DNA of 64,000 nucleotides from Verrucomicrobiota bacterium (GTDB lineage: Bacteria > Verrucomicrobiota > Verrucomicrobiia > CAIQCK01): NCBI GenBank assembly GCA_016222825.1, contig JACRQF010000022.1, positions 1 to 64,000 of the forward strand, given 5' to 3'. Both the position numbers and the translations under genes were made by a program. Below the pieces are notes generated by a model that saw only the letters and a program-made list of their open reading frames with translations, was not told where the DNA came from and ran no database searches. Below, piece by piece: positions 17,186-26,428 of this stretch. Each line of letters begins with the position of its first letter. Positions within the stretch are counted from its first letter, which is position 1.

Positions 17186-18403
17186 ATGAGAACTCAATCA
17201 CTCACTCGGCGCAGTTTCCTGAAGCAGTCCATCGCAGTTTCGACGACGACCTTGTTTGCGCCATGGCCGCGAGCTTTCGGAGTCACCCCGTCGCGTTCGA
17301 TGAAAGCGTATGACGTGAAGGAACTGCGCGTGCCGGTGGTCGAGGCAAACGCTGTCACCGCGATGGTGCTCGGCGACGACGGGCTGCTCTACTGCGGGCT
17401 GACGGGCAAGCGCCGCGTGCTGGCGGCACTCGACCCACGCGACGACTCCATCCGCGATCTCGGCGAGGTCTTCCCAAACGACCTGAAAACAAGCGGCATT
17501 CTGGACAAGATCCACAACGCGCTCGTGAAAGCACCGGACGGCAGCCTCTACATCGGCCAGGGTCTGAACGTTTCCGACGCCTATCCGAGAGACTTCCACA
17601 GCCACGGCTACGAGGGCGGGCATCTGATCCGTTATCAGCCGGGCGCGGGTCTCTTCACCGATCTCGGTCCGCAGGTGCGCGGCGAGGCCATCCAAGGGAT
17701 GACGATGGACCCGCGCGGGCGTTACATCGCCGGCTACACCATTCCCGGCAACCGCTTTTTCGTCCACGACCTCGCTTCGCACACGGTCACGGACTACGGG
17801 CGCATTTCGCAGATGGCCCACCACAACCTCGTCTGCGATGCCGCCGGCGTGACGTGGGGCTGCTGGAACTGCGCGCTCGCGCCGAAGGGCGCGCCCGTCC
17901 GCACCGACGGCTGCTACCTGATGCGCTACGAGCACGAGCGGCGGCTGTTCGAGCGCACGACCATCGAAGTGCCGACCGAGCCGTTCCGCAACGTGTCGCC
18001 CGCGAAGAACAAATCCTGGGCCAACGGTTTCGACTCGGCGTGTTGCGCGCGCGACGGAGCGGTTTATTTCGGCACGTCGCTGCCGGCCAACCTCTGCCGC
18101 TTCAAACCAAGCGACGGCAAAGTGGAACTCCTCGGTCGGCCCGTGCGTTCGTCGCGCATCCCGGCGCTCGCCGAGGCCGCCAACGGCCACATCATCGGCT
18201 TCGGCGGTTTTCCGCAGATGCAGTTGTTCGTCTTCGATCCGCGGACTCGCAAGCTGGAGAACCACGGTGTGGTGTTGCCGCACTACAAGCTCTGCATCTT
18301 CCACGCGATGGTCGTGTTGCCCGACGGCCGCATCTACGCCGGCGAAACCGACAGCAGCCGGGCCAATATCTACTGTCTGACTCCGCGCTCCACGAAACGC
18401 TAA
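17186..18403 (+). CDS. Tat-exported beta-propeller-like protein of unknown function
   Basis: The 405-residue protein starts MRTQSLTRRSFLKQS, a twin-arginine signal followed by a hydrophobic stretch. The body has repeated propeller-like blades with Gly-Leu-Leu-Tyr and Asp-Gly-X-(I/L)-Y motifs (GDDGLLYCGLTGKRRVLAALD, APDGSLYIGQGL, DPRGRYIAGYT, ARDGAVYFGTSL, LPDGRIYAGETD). These resemble six- or seven-bladed SMP-30/NHL folds. GGAGG at 17170-17174 supports the ATG at 17186. It lies between the beta-helix gene and a Tat-exported TIM-barrel gene whose start is 8 bp downstream, which suggests a three-gene exported carbohydrate-processing unit. Confidence 0.7.
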   Translation: MRTQSLTRRSFLKQSIAVSTTTLFAPWPRAFGVTPSRSMKAYDVKELRVPVVEANAVTAMVLGDDGLLYCGLTGKRRVLAALDPRDDSIRDLGEVFPNDLKTSGILDKIHNALVKAPDGSLYIGQGLNVSDAYPRDFHSHGYEGGHLIRYQPGAGLFTDLGPQVRGEAIQGMTMDPRGRYIAGYTIPGNRFFVHDLASHTVTDYGRISQMAHHNLVCDAAGVTWGCWNCALAPKGAPVRTDGCYLMRYEHERRLFERTTIEVPTEPFRNVSPAKNKSWANGFDSACCARDGAVYFGTSLPANLCRFKPSDGKVELLGRPVRSSRIPALAEAANGHIIGFGGFPQMQLFVFDPRTRKLENHGVVLPHYKLCIFHAMVVLPDGRIYAGETDSSRANIYCLTPRSTKR

Positions 18404-18410
18404 CCCCGCC

Positions 18411-20450
18411 ATGAACACAATCCATCATCTCAACCGTCGCGAGTTCCTCGCGCTCTCTTCGATTACCGCCGGCGCACTCTGGCTCGGCCGCCCCGCCGCA
18501 AACGCCGCCGCAGTAGCCGGCGTCGTGCCCGATTGGATCGCGCCGGGCAAATTGCGCTGGGTTTGGGCGCTTTGGGAGCCGATTGATCTCTACACGCGCG
18601 GCGGCCACGGCGCGGGCGTTGGCGACGGGCGTGCGACGGGACGTTGGGTGCGACGCTGGTATGAGCGGATGCACAGCGACGAGATTCTCGACAAGCTCGC
18701 CGCCGCCGGCGTGAACGTCGTCACGACGCACTTCTACAAAGGCTTCGGCCTCAAGGCCGAGGACGCGGAGATGAAGCGCGCGGCGGATTTCACCAAACGC
18801 GCCCACGCCCGTGGCATTCGCGTGTTCGGCTACCACCAGTTCAGCACCGTCATCTACGAGACGATGCTCGACGAAGTGCCACACCTCGCCGACTGGATTC
18901 AGCGCAACGCCGACGGCAGCAAACGCACCTATGGCAGCGCGACGTGGCGTTGGTCGGCCTGCCCGATTCACGACGAGTTCATCGCTTACCTGCGGCGCGT
19001 CATGAGCCGCTGCCTGCTTGATGCGGACATGGACGGCGTCGAGTTTGACGGCACGAGCTACGATTGCCATTGCGATAGCTGCCAGGCGGCGTTTCGGCGC
19101 TACCTCGCCGCGCACAATCCGAACCCGCGCGAACGGTTCGGCCTGCCGCACTTCAACCACGTCCGCATCCCGTCGCAGTGGGCCGCGAAAGACCCAATCT
19201 GGCAGGAGTGGATTCGGTTCCGCGTGGACCTCATGGGCCGGCGGCTGCGCGAACTGCGCGACTTCACCCATCGCACCAAGCCGGGCGCGGCGTTCGTCAC
19301 CTACGAGGATTGCCCGGCGCTCTGGCGCAAGGACCGCACGCGGCTGTTGCCCGACAACGGCGACTTTCTCGACCTCGCCGTCGCCGAGAGCCACGACATG
19401 CCGCAGGTGCTAGACCGCGAGTTGGTAACGAAGGTGCGCCACCTCAAGGAAGGCACTGCCATCGGCCGCGTCGCGCTCTCCACCGACTGGCTCCGCAGCG
19501 CCAAAGGCAGCATCACGCTGCCGAGCGACCCGAAGCCGGTCGAACTCGACATGGCCGAGTGTCTCGCGTGCGGCGGTCACATGCTCACGGCGACCTGGGC
19601 GTTACGCTCCGGCGACAAGCGCGACGGCTCGGCGTTCTTCGAGCAGCCGGCGTTTTACGAGGCGATAAAGCGCTACATGGGCTTCAACCGCGCGCACGAG
19701 TCGCTCTACGCCAACTCGCAGCCGTGCGCCAACGTCTGGGTTTATCACTCGTTGTGGTCGCTGGCGTTCGACCATCGCACCGCCTACAACAGCGTTCTCG
19801 GCTTCGAGCAGGCGCTGCTGGGCCGCATCGCCTATCGCGTTGCCAAGGAACCGCATCTTGCCAAGCTCGGTGCGCGCGACGTGCTCATTGTCGCCAGCCA
19901 GACTTGTCTGAGCAACCGCGAGTGCGAGGCGATCCGCGCCGCTGCCGAGCGCGGCTGCGGCGTCATCATTACCGGCCTAAGCGGCGAGTGCGACGAGAAC
20001 TTCCGCCAGCGCGAACGCTCGCCGTTGCCCGCTCTCGCTGCCAAGCCCAACGTCCGCTACTTCGAGAAATGTCCCGGCCGCATCTCGCAGCCCGCCGGCG
20101 AAGGCGAGCGCGGTCTGCGTCCCGCGATGCCCGCGCGCACGCCGGACATCCTCAAAGCCGTGCTCGAGGTGGCGAAGGAAGGCTTCGCCGCCGAACTGGA
20201 GGGTGGTGACCGCAAGCAGCCGCTGATGTTCGTGGACATCTATCGTGTGTCCGGCGCGCACGTGGCCCACGTCGTCTATTACGGCGACGGCTCGCCGGAA
20301 AATTTCCGTCTGCGCGTCGGCAAATGGCTGCTATGCGGAAAGCCAACGCTCTACTCGCCGCATCTCGCTGCACCCGTGCCGTTGCAGCCCGAGGCGGACG
20401 GCTCGCTCGCGCTGCCGCCGTTTGGACGGTATTGCGCGGTGAAGTTCTGA
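18411..20450 (+). CDS. Tat-exported glycoside-hydrolase-like TIM-barrel protein
   Basis: The protein has 679 residues with a twin-arginine signal (NRREFLALSS). The N-terminal ~400 residues look like a GHL or GH42-type TIM barrel: DKLAAAGVNVVTTHFYKGFG, RGIRVFGYHQFS, MDGVEFDGTSYDCHCDSCQAAF and LDLAVAESHDMPQ. The CxCxxC-type segment after the FDGT strand is common in this class of uncharacterised hypothetical glycosidases. A Rossmann-like trimerisation domain (RDVLIVASQTCLSNRECEAIRAAAERGCGVIITG) follows, as in beta-galactosidase A4-like proteins. The start lies 8 bp after the previous stop, so the genes are likely co-translated. Substrate unknown. Confidence 0.7.
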   Translation: MNTIHHLNRREFLALSSITAGALWLGRPAANAAAVAGVVPDWIAPGKLRWVWALWEPIDLYTRGGHGAGVGDGRATGRWVRRWYERMHSDEILDKLAAAGVNVVTTHFYKGFGLKAEDAEMKRAADFTKRAHARGIRVFGYHQFSTVIYETMLDEVPHLADWIQRNADGSKRTYGSATWRWSACPIHDEFIAYLRRVMSRCLLDADMDGVEFDGTSYDCHCDSCQAAFRRYLAAHNPNPRERFGLPHFNHVRIPSQWAAKDPIWQEWIRFRVDLMGRRLRELRDFTHRTKPGAAFVTYEDCPALWRKDRTRLLPDNGDFLDLAVAESHDMPQVLDRELVTKVRHLKEGTAIGRVALSTDWLRSAKGSITLPSDPKPVELDMAECLACGGHMLTATWALRSGDKRDGSAFFEQPAFYEAIKRYMGFNRAHESLYANSQPCANVWVYHSLWSLAFDHRTAYNSVLGFEQALLGRIAYRVAKEPHLAKLGARDVLIVASQTCLSNRECEAIRAAAERGCGVIITGLSGECDENFRQRERSPLPALAAKPNVRYFEKCPGRISQPAGEGERGLRPAMPARTPDILKAVLEVAKEGFAAELEGGDRKQPLMFVDIYRVSGAHVAHVVYYGDGSPENFRLRVGKWLLCGKPTLYSPHLAAPVPLQPEADGSLALPPFGRYCAVKF

Positions 20451-20577
20451 CATGACACGGCTGCTTTGAGTATCTGTTTGAGTTCGGCCCATGTTTGCAC
20501 CATGATTCACGCCAACAGTTGCTGGAGGTTCAGTGCCGGCAACAGGATGCAGGAATTACAGATCACGGACCACGACC

Positions 20578-21090
20578 ATGAACCGCGTTGGCATCGGTTA
20601 CGACGTTCATCAATTCAAAGAAGGCCGCAAGCTCGTCATCGGCGGCGTCACCATTCCCCACGACAAGGGCCTTGAAGGCCACAGCGACGCCGACGTGCTC
20701 GCCCACGCCATCGCCGATGCTCTGCTCGGCGCCATCGGCGAGGCCGACATCGGCAAGCATTTCCCCGTCAACGACCCGCGTTGGGACGGCATTGACTCGA
20801 TGGTCATCCTCGAAGTAGTCGCCAACCTAGTCCGCCGCGACGGCACCAACATCGTCAACATTGATTCCACCATCATCGCGCAGGAGCCGAAGATGGCGCC
20901 GCACATCCCGATGATGAAGGCGCGCATGGCTGACGCATTACACGTGAGGCCCTACCAGATCGGCATCAAGGCCACCACCAACGAGCACATGGGCTTCATC
21001 GGCCGCGGCGAGGGCATTGCTGCGATGGCGGTGGTGAGCGTGATGGCGGCGGGAGCGGTGAAGTCGCCGCGGGTAAAACTGGAGCCGTGA
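20578..21090 (+). CDS. ispF: 2-C-methyl-D-erythritol 2,4-cyclodiphosphate synthase
   Basis: IspF forms MEcPP from CDP-ME2P in the non-mevalonate isoprenoid pathway. The 170-residue protein begins MNRVGIGYDVHQF, with the metal ligands Asp9 and His11. It also has GHSDADVLAHAIADALLGA, DIGKHFPVNDPRW and the C-terminal GFIGRGEGIAAMAV motif. The start at 20578 gives the standard N-terminus. An in-frame upstream extension to 20533 is not conserved. No ispD neighbour is present; cysS follows after a heptanucleotide palindrome. Confidence 0.96.
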   Translation: MNRVGIGYDVHQFKEGRKLVIGGVTIPHDKGLEGHSDADVLAHAIADALLGAIGEADIGKHFPVNDPRWDGIDSMVILEVVANLVRRDGTNIVNIDSTIIAQEPKMAPHIPMMKARMADALHVRPYQIGIKATTNEHMGFIGRGEGIAAMAVVSVMAAGAVKSPRVKLEP

Positions 21091-21095
21091 AGCTA

Positions 21096-21151
21096 ATGCG
21101 TAATGCTTAACGCGTAATTAAGCTTTACGCATTACGCATTACGTATTACGC
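21096..21151. repeat. inverted heptanucleotide repeat between ispF and cysS
   Basis: Eight in-phase 7-mers are present: ATGCGTA, ATGCTTA, ACGCGTA, a central ATTAAGC, then TTTACGC, ATTACGC, ATTACGT, ATTACGC. The second half is the reverse complement of the first, so the block folds into a hairpin. It starts five bases after the ispF stop and could double as a terminator. A sister copy lies at 26375-26427. Confidence 0.85.
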
Positions 21152-21163
21152 ATCTTTCACACC

Positions 21164-22573
<1,410 letters not shown>

Positions 22574-22582
22574 GAGAGAACC

Positions 22583-24013
22583 ATGAGCGACACCGGGAGG
22601 CCGTTCGGCCCGTTCGAAGCCGCCGGGACAGGCGACGGCGGCACCGTCGGCGATCTGCTGCGGTCGGCAGGGCCGATGCCGGAATCGAAGGCCGTCGCGA
22701 TCATCCGCGACTGCGCCCGCTCGCTCCAGACGGCGTGGGACGCGGAGCAGTTGACGCACGGCGGCATCAGCATCGAGGCAATTCGGCTGCAATCGGACGG
22801 CATGGTCAAGCTCGCGGGGCGGGCGCAGCCCGGCGACGGCTCGTGCGCCGGCGACATCCGGGCGCTTGGCGACGCACTTTATCAGATGCTCACCAACGAA
22901 CCGCAGCTTCAGCCCGGCCAGAGGACGCCCGACCTGTCCAAAAAACGGCCGGACATCGGGCCGTTTGTCGGCCAGGTGATTGACAAGATGCGGGCGGAAG
23001 CGGCGTGGAGTTACGCCAACCACGGCCAACTCATCGAAGACCTGGACGCCGTCCTTGCCCGGCGCCAGCCGTCGCACACGCAAGTGAAGCTCTCGCTCGG
23101 CGCGGCCTCCGTTTCGTCGGCGGTTGCTGACGTCGAGCTGACGACACCGGCGCACGTGCGACAGCGGCGGCGCGCGGCGTTCAACTGGAAGCCTCTGCTC
23201 ATCCGGCTCCTGGGCTTGGTGATCGTCGCCGCCACGGCATGGCAGACATGGCAGTATTTCAATCGCGCGCGGCTGATGCCGTTGCCTCCGGTTCCGCCGA
23301 CGCCTCCACCACCCATCGCGCTAGCGCCGGCTGAACCACCGCCCGCCGCGCCCGCGCTACCGGTGTTTGACAGCATCGCCGACCCGGTAGAGCGCAGCCG
23401 TGCGATGGCGAAGCATGTCGGCGTCGGCCGCCTGCAAACCGGATTCGGGGGCATGCTCAGCGTGCTCGACGACGGCCAGATGCGGTGGAGCTACGCTTTC
23501 CGCAGCAGCAAGGAATTGGGCGATTTCCATTTGTCTGACGGGTCGCATCGCTTGCAGGACGGCACGCTCCAGTTGCCGCGCTCGCAGATGGCGTTGAAGT
23601 GCCTGCTCCTTGGCGACATCACGCTGGCCGTCGAGGGCCAGATGGTCGAGGCCGACCCCGATGCACCGCTGCTGGCTCTCGCCGTCGCGTGGCATCAGGG
23701 TGCTGGTTGCGAGCGCACATTCGGATTCACCCGGACGGCGGTGGAGCTGTGCGAAACCGTCGCCGGCAAGCGCATTGTGATGGCCACCGCGCCGTTCGAG
23801 TTGAAACCCGGAACGCCGTTGCGCTATCTCATCACCCAGCGCGGCAAAGCCTGTGTCGTCAAGGTGCGCGACGGCCCGTTGTTGATGGGCACGTTCTCGC
23901 AGCCGGCGGAAGGCACGCTGCGGCTCGTCAGCGACGGCTGCACCTCCGCCTACAGCGTTCTGGAAATCACCGGCACCGCGCCGCCAGCCCGGTTGTCGCA
24001 GATCGCACCGTAG
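22583..24013 (+). CDS. membrane-anchored pseudokinase with C-terminal sensory-like domain
   Basis: The 476-residue protein begins with a truncated Ser/Thr-kinase-like region. The helix AIIRDCARSLQTAWDAEQLTHGGISIEAIRL aligns with a catalytic loop in which HRDxKxxN has become HGGxSxxA. DIRALGDALYQMLTNEP matches the kinase alphaF-helix pattern. The ATP-binding N-lobe is essentially missing, so catalysis is unlikely. One transmembrane helix (about residues 208-230) is followed by a Pro-rich linker and a beta-rich ~200-residue domain (WSYAFRSSKELGDFHLSDGSH...), possibly a concanavalin/LamG-like fold, outside the membrane. It probably senses or scaffolds. It lies 9 bp after cysS. Confidence 0.65.
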   Translation: MSDTGRPFGPFEAAGTGDGGTVGDLLRSAGPMPESKAVAIIRDCARSLQTAWDAEQLTHGGISIEAIRLQSDGMVKLAGRAQPGDGSCAGDIRALGDALYQMLTNEPQLQPGQRTPDLSKKRPDIGPFVGQVIDKMRAEAAWSYANHGQLIEDLDAVLARRQPSHTQVKLSLGAASVSSAVADVELTTPAHVRQRRRAAFNWKPLLIRLLGLVIVAATAWQTWQYFNRARLMPLPPVPPTPPPPIALAPAEPPPAAPALPVFDSIADPVERSRAMAKHVGVGRLQTGFGGMLSVLDDGQMRWSYAFRSSKELGDFHLSDGSHRLQDGTLQLPRSQMALKCLLLGDITLAVEGQMVEADPDAPLLALAVAWHQGAGCERTFGFTRTAVELCETVAGKRIVMATAPFELKPGTPLRYLITQRGKACVVKVRDGPLLMGTFSQPAEGTLRLVSDGCTSAYSVLEITGTAPPARLSQIAP

Positions 24014-24081
24014 CGGGCGCAGCTTTGCGACTGTTTGTTACGGGTTGCAGGAAGCGGGGCGATGACCTATAAGATGCCGCT

Positions 24082-24573
24082 ATGCGACACACGATCTCGG
24101 TGCTGGTGGAGAACAAATTCGGCGTCCTGGCGCGCGTGGCCGGGCTGTTTTCGGGCCGCGGCTACAACATTGACACGCTCAACGTCGCGCCGACGTTGCA
24201 GGCGGGCTTCTCGCGGATGACGATTGTCACCCGCGGCGACGACGCCACGCTGGAGCAGATCGTCAAGCAGCTCAACAAGCTGGTGAACGTGGTGGATGTC
24301 CATGATTTCCGCGAGGGCGAATACGTGGATCGCGAACTGGCGCTGGTGAAGGTGAAGGCCGACGCCAAGGCGCGCAGCGAGATCATGCAGATTTGCGACA
24401 TCTTCCGCGGCAAGATCGTGGACGTGCAGCGGGCGGAATTGATGGTGGAGATCACCGGCGACGAGGGCAAGCTGGGCAAGTTCCTGCACCTGCTGGAGCC
24501 GTTTGGCGTCATCGAGATCGCGCGCACCGGCCGCGTCGCCATGCCGCGCCAGTCGAAGGCGGCGGTGCCGTAG
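24082..24573 (+). CDS. ilvH: acetolactate synthase small (regulatory) subunit
   Basis: This is the regulatory subunit of acetohydroxyacid synthase in valine, leucine and isoleucine synthesis. It binds feedback valine through its ACT domain. The 163-residue protein starts MRHTISVLVENKFGVLARVAGLFSGRGYNIDTL, the canonical IlvN/IlvH N-terminal ACT segment. The conserved second domain includes RELALVKV and a terminal segment ending FGVIEIARTGRVAMPR. The catalytic ilvB subunit is not in the window. A double-ACT protein follows 126 bp later. Confidence 0.95.
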   Translation: MRHTISVLVENKFGVLARVAGLFSGRGYNIDTLNVAPTLQAGFSRMTIVTRGDDATLEQIVKQLNKLVNVVDVHDFREGEYVDRELALVKVKADAKARSEIMQICDIFRGKIVDVQRAELMVEITGDEGKLGKFLHLLEPFGVIEIARTGRVAMPRQSKAAVP

Positions 24574-24699
24574 CCGCGGAGGCCGCCGGGCGGCGGCGCA
24601 GCCCGCAGTTGCAAAGCAGCTCGTTTTGGACTTTGGTAGTGCCAGAGGCCAGCGTTGACCGTTCCGAGAACCAACATCGAACCACAGGAGACTCCGACC

Positions 24700-25101
24700 A
24701 TGAAATGCCAGATCACCACGCAGCTTTCCGTTTTCCTCGCCAACAAGCCCGGCACGCTCGCCGACGTCTGCGAAACGCTGGCGGCGGAGGGAGTCAACAT
24801 CTTCGCGATGACCATCAGCGACACCGTGGATCACGCCGTGGTGCGCCTCATTTGCTCCGACCCGCGCAAGGCGCTGGCGGTTTTTGAGGAGCGCGGCACG
24901 CTGGTCGTGGACCAGCAGGTTTTGACGCTAGAGGAAAAGAACCGCCCCGGCGCGCTCGCGTTGATCGCCCGCAAGTTCGCCAAGCACGGCGTCAACATCG
25001 AATACGCTTACTGTGCTTCCGGCCCGTCGGCCAAGACGGGGTTGGTCGTGCTCCGCCCCTCCGACATCAAGAGAGGCTTGCGCGCGCTGACCTCGAAATG
25101 A
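24700..25101 (+). CDS. tandem ACT-domain amino-acid-binding protein
   Basis: The 133-residue protein consists of two ACT domains. The first begins ITTQLSVFLANKPGTLADVCETLAAEGVNIFAMTISD. The second has VLTLEEKNRPGALALIARKFAKHGVNIEYAYCA. Stand-alone double-ACT proteins of this size bind amino acids allosterically and are not enzymes. AGGAG at about 24685-24689 supports the ATG at 24700 rather than the upstream in-frame ATG at 24655. Its position after ilvH suggests a link to branched-chain amino acid sensing, but the effector cannot be read from sequence. Confidence 0.88.
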   Translation: MKCQITTQLSVFLANKPGTLADVCETLAAEGVNIFAMTISDTVDHAVVRLICSDPRKALAVFEERGTLVVDQQVLTLEEKNRPGALALIARKFAKHGVNIEYAYCASGPSAKTGLVVLRPSDIKRGLRALTSK

Positions 25102-25209
25102 GCGGTTGCAAGCCAACGTCCTTCGGCTCACCGGCGACCTGTCCGCCGGCCAATAACAAACTATTCAAGGGACTGGATTGCGCCACCGCTGGCGCCTTCG
25201 CGTTGCGCT

Positions 25210-25599
25210 GTGTCCCGATGGATTTCCCGCGCTGGCGAAGGCAATATCTTCGAGGAAGACGCGGCGGGCGAACACCTCTATCTGATTGAGTCCGGTCAGG
25301 TGCGTGTCTTTAAGTCCCTGCCGGACGGCGGCGCGTTGCGGCTCCACGCCGCGCGCGAAGTCAACGTGGTGCGGATCGAAGTCGCCGACGGTGGCTGCGG
25401 TATTCCGCCGGAGTCGCAAGAGAAGGTCTGGCAGCCTTTCGTGACGATGGGCAAGAAGCACGGCGCCGGCCTCGGCCTGCCCATCGCCCGCAAAATCGTC
25501 GAAGACCACGGCGGCACTATCAGCTTGCAGGGCGAAGTCGGCAAAGGCACCACCTTCGCCATCCGGGTGCCGATTGAAAGACGGGAGGCGAAGAAGTAG
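25210..25599 (+). pseudogene. deletion-fused remnant: cyclic-nucleotide-binding fragment joined to a histidine-kinase ATPase fragment
   Basis: The 129-codon frame joins two unrelated pieces. Residues ~10-40 (GNIFEEDAAGEHLYLIESGQVRVFKSLPDGG) match the start of a CRP/FNR-type cNMP-binding domain. Residues ~50-125 (VVRIEVADGGCGIPPE, FVTMGKKHGAGLGLPIARKIVEDHGG, GKGTTFAIRVP) match the N-, G1- and G2-box half of a HATPase_c domain. The rest of the CNB domain, the dimerisation helices with the phospho-His and the first part of the ATPase domain are missing. The simplest reading is an internal in-frame deletion in a CNB-histidine kinase gene. The upstream 107 bp show nothing further. Confidence 0.7.
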
Positions 25600-25630
25600 C
25601 GGCGCGAGCAGCGTTCCTGTCGGTCAACGT

Positions 25631-25663
25631 CTGGGAGCGCGGGAATCTTGCCCGCGCTCCCAG
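25631..25663. terminator. hairpin between convergent genes
   Basis: A perfect 13-bp GC-rich stem (CTGGGAGCGCGGG / CCCGCGCTCCCAG) closes a 7-nt loop. It separates the + strand kinase remnant from the - strand reductase gene, whose stop is 5 bp away. There is no U-tract, so it may be a REP-like palindrome serving as a bidirectional terminator. Confidence 0.6.
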
Positions 25664-25667
25664 GCGC

Positions 25668-26372
25668 TCATGCCGGCGTCAGAATCCGATATCGCAAGAA
25701 CAACTCATCCCCCTTGCGCTCGCAGCGCAGCAGCTTCGCGTTGAGGATTGCGTCGCGCGGAAACCCCGCGCCGTCCGCCAGCGTCGGCGCAGACGCCCCG
25801 CCGAAGATGCGCGGGCAGAGCGTAACGAACGCTTCGTTCACGGCGCGCGCGGCGAACAACGACCAATTCAAGCTCGCGCCGCCTTCGCAGAGCAGCCGCT
25901 TCACCTTCCAGTCGCGCGCCAGGATGTCGAGCATCAGCGGCACGTCCACGGCGCGCTTCCCGATGATATAGATATGCACGTCCGGCAACCGAGCCAGCCG
26001 ATCGAGCTTGGCGCGCGGCGCGCGGCGAGAGGTGAAAATGAGAACTGGCGACACCCGCCGCTCGAAGGCGCGGATGTTTTCGCGGAAGGAGCCGCTGCCG
26101 CTGACGATGACGCGCAGCGGATGCGGAGGTTGGCCGCGGCGAACACGCGCGCGCTGGAGCCGCTCGTCGGGGATACTGAGGCTAGTGCGGTCGGTTTCGG
26201 CGGTGCGCGCGCCGACCATGACGGCGTCGGCGGTGGCGCGGAGCGCGACCATGCGCCGCTTGTCGCTCTTGCTCGTCCAGTCGGTGGGCCGCCGCTCGAC
26301 GGTGGAGGTCTTGCCGTCGAGCGTCATGGCCATGTTGAGGAAGACGAAGGGGCGTTTCAGCTTCGCGTTCAT
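25668..26372 (-). CDS. RibD C-terminal-like pyrimidine reductase
   Basis: The 234-residue protein has the dihydrofolate-reductase-like fold of the RibD reductase domain. This family reduces the ribosylamino-pyrimidine in riboflavin synthesis, or related pterin-like substrates. Visible motifs are RPFVFLNMAMTLDGKTST (substrate/NADPH strand), ADAVMVGARTAETD and LLCEGGASLNWSLFAARAVNEAFVTLCPRIFGG. No deaminase domain is attached and no other rib genes are nearby, so it may be a paralogue with a different substrate. The ATG at 26372 lies right beside the inverted heptanucleotide repeat that separates it from queA. Confidence 0.85.
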   Translation of the reverse strand: MNAKLKRPFVFLNMAMTLDGKTSTVERRPTDWTSKSDKRRMVALRATADAVMVGARTAETDRTSLSIPDERLQRARVRRGQPPHPLRVIVSGSGSFRENIRAFERRVSPVLIFTSRRAPRAKLDRLARLPDVHIYIIGKRAVDVPLMLDILARDWKVKRLLCEGGASLNWSLFAARAVNEAFVTLCPRIFGGASAPTLADGAGFPRDAILNAKLLRCERKGDELFLRYRILTPA

Positions 26373-26374
26373 GT

Positions 26375-26427
26375 GTAATGCGTAATGCGTAATGCGTAAA
26401 ACCTCAATTACGCATTACGCATGACGT
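26375..26427. repeat. inverted heptanucleotide repeat between queA and the RibD-like gene
   Basis: Three GTAATGC units and a GTAAAAC are followed by four bases, then ATTACGC, ATTACGC and ATGACGT in the opposite sense. The block is the same motif family and the same fold-back organisation as 21096-21151. It fills the whole gap between the two reverse-strand genes. Confidence 0.85.
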
Positions 26428-26428
26428 A

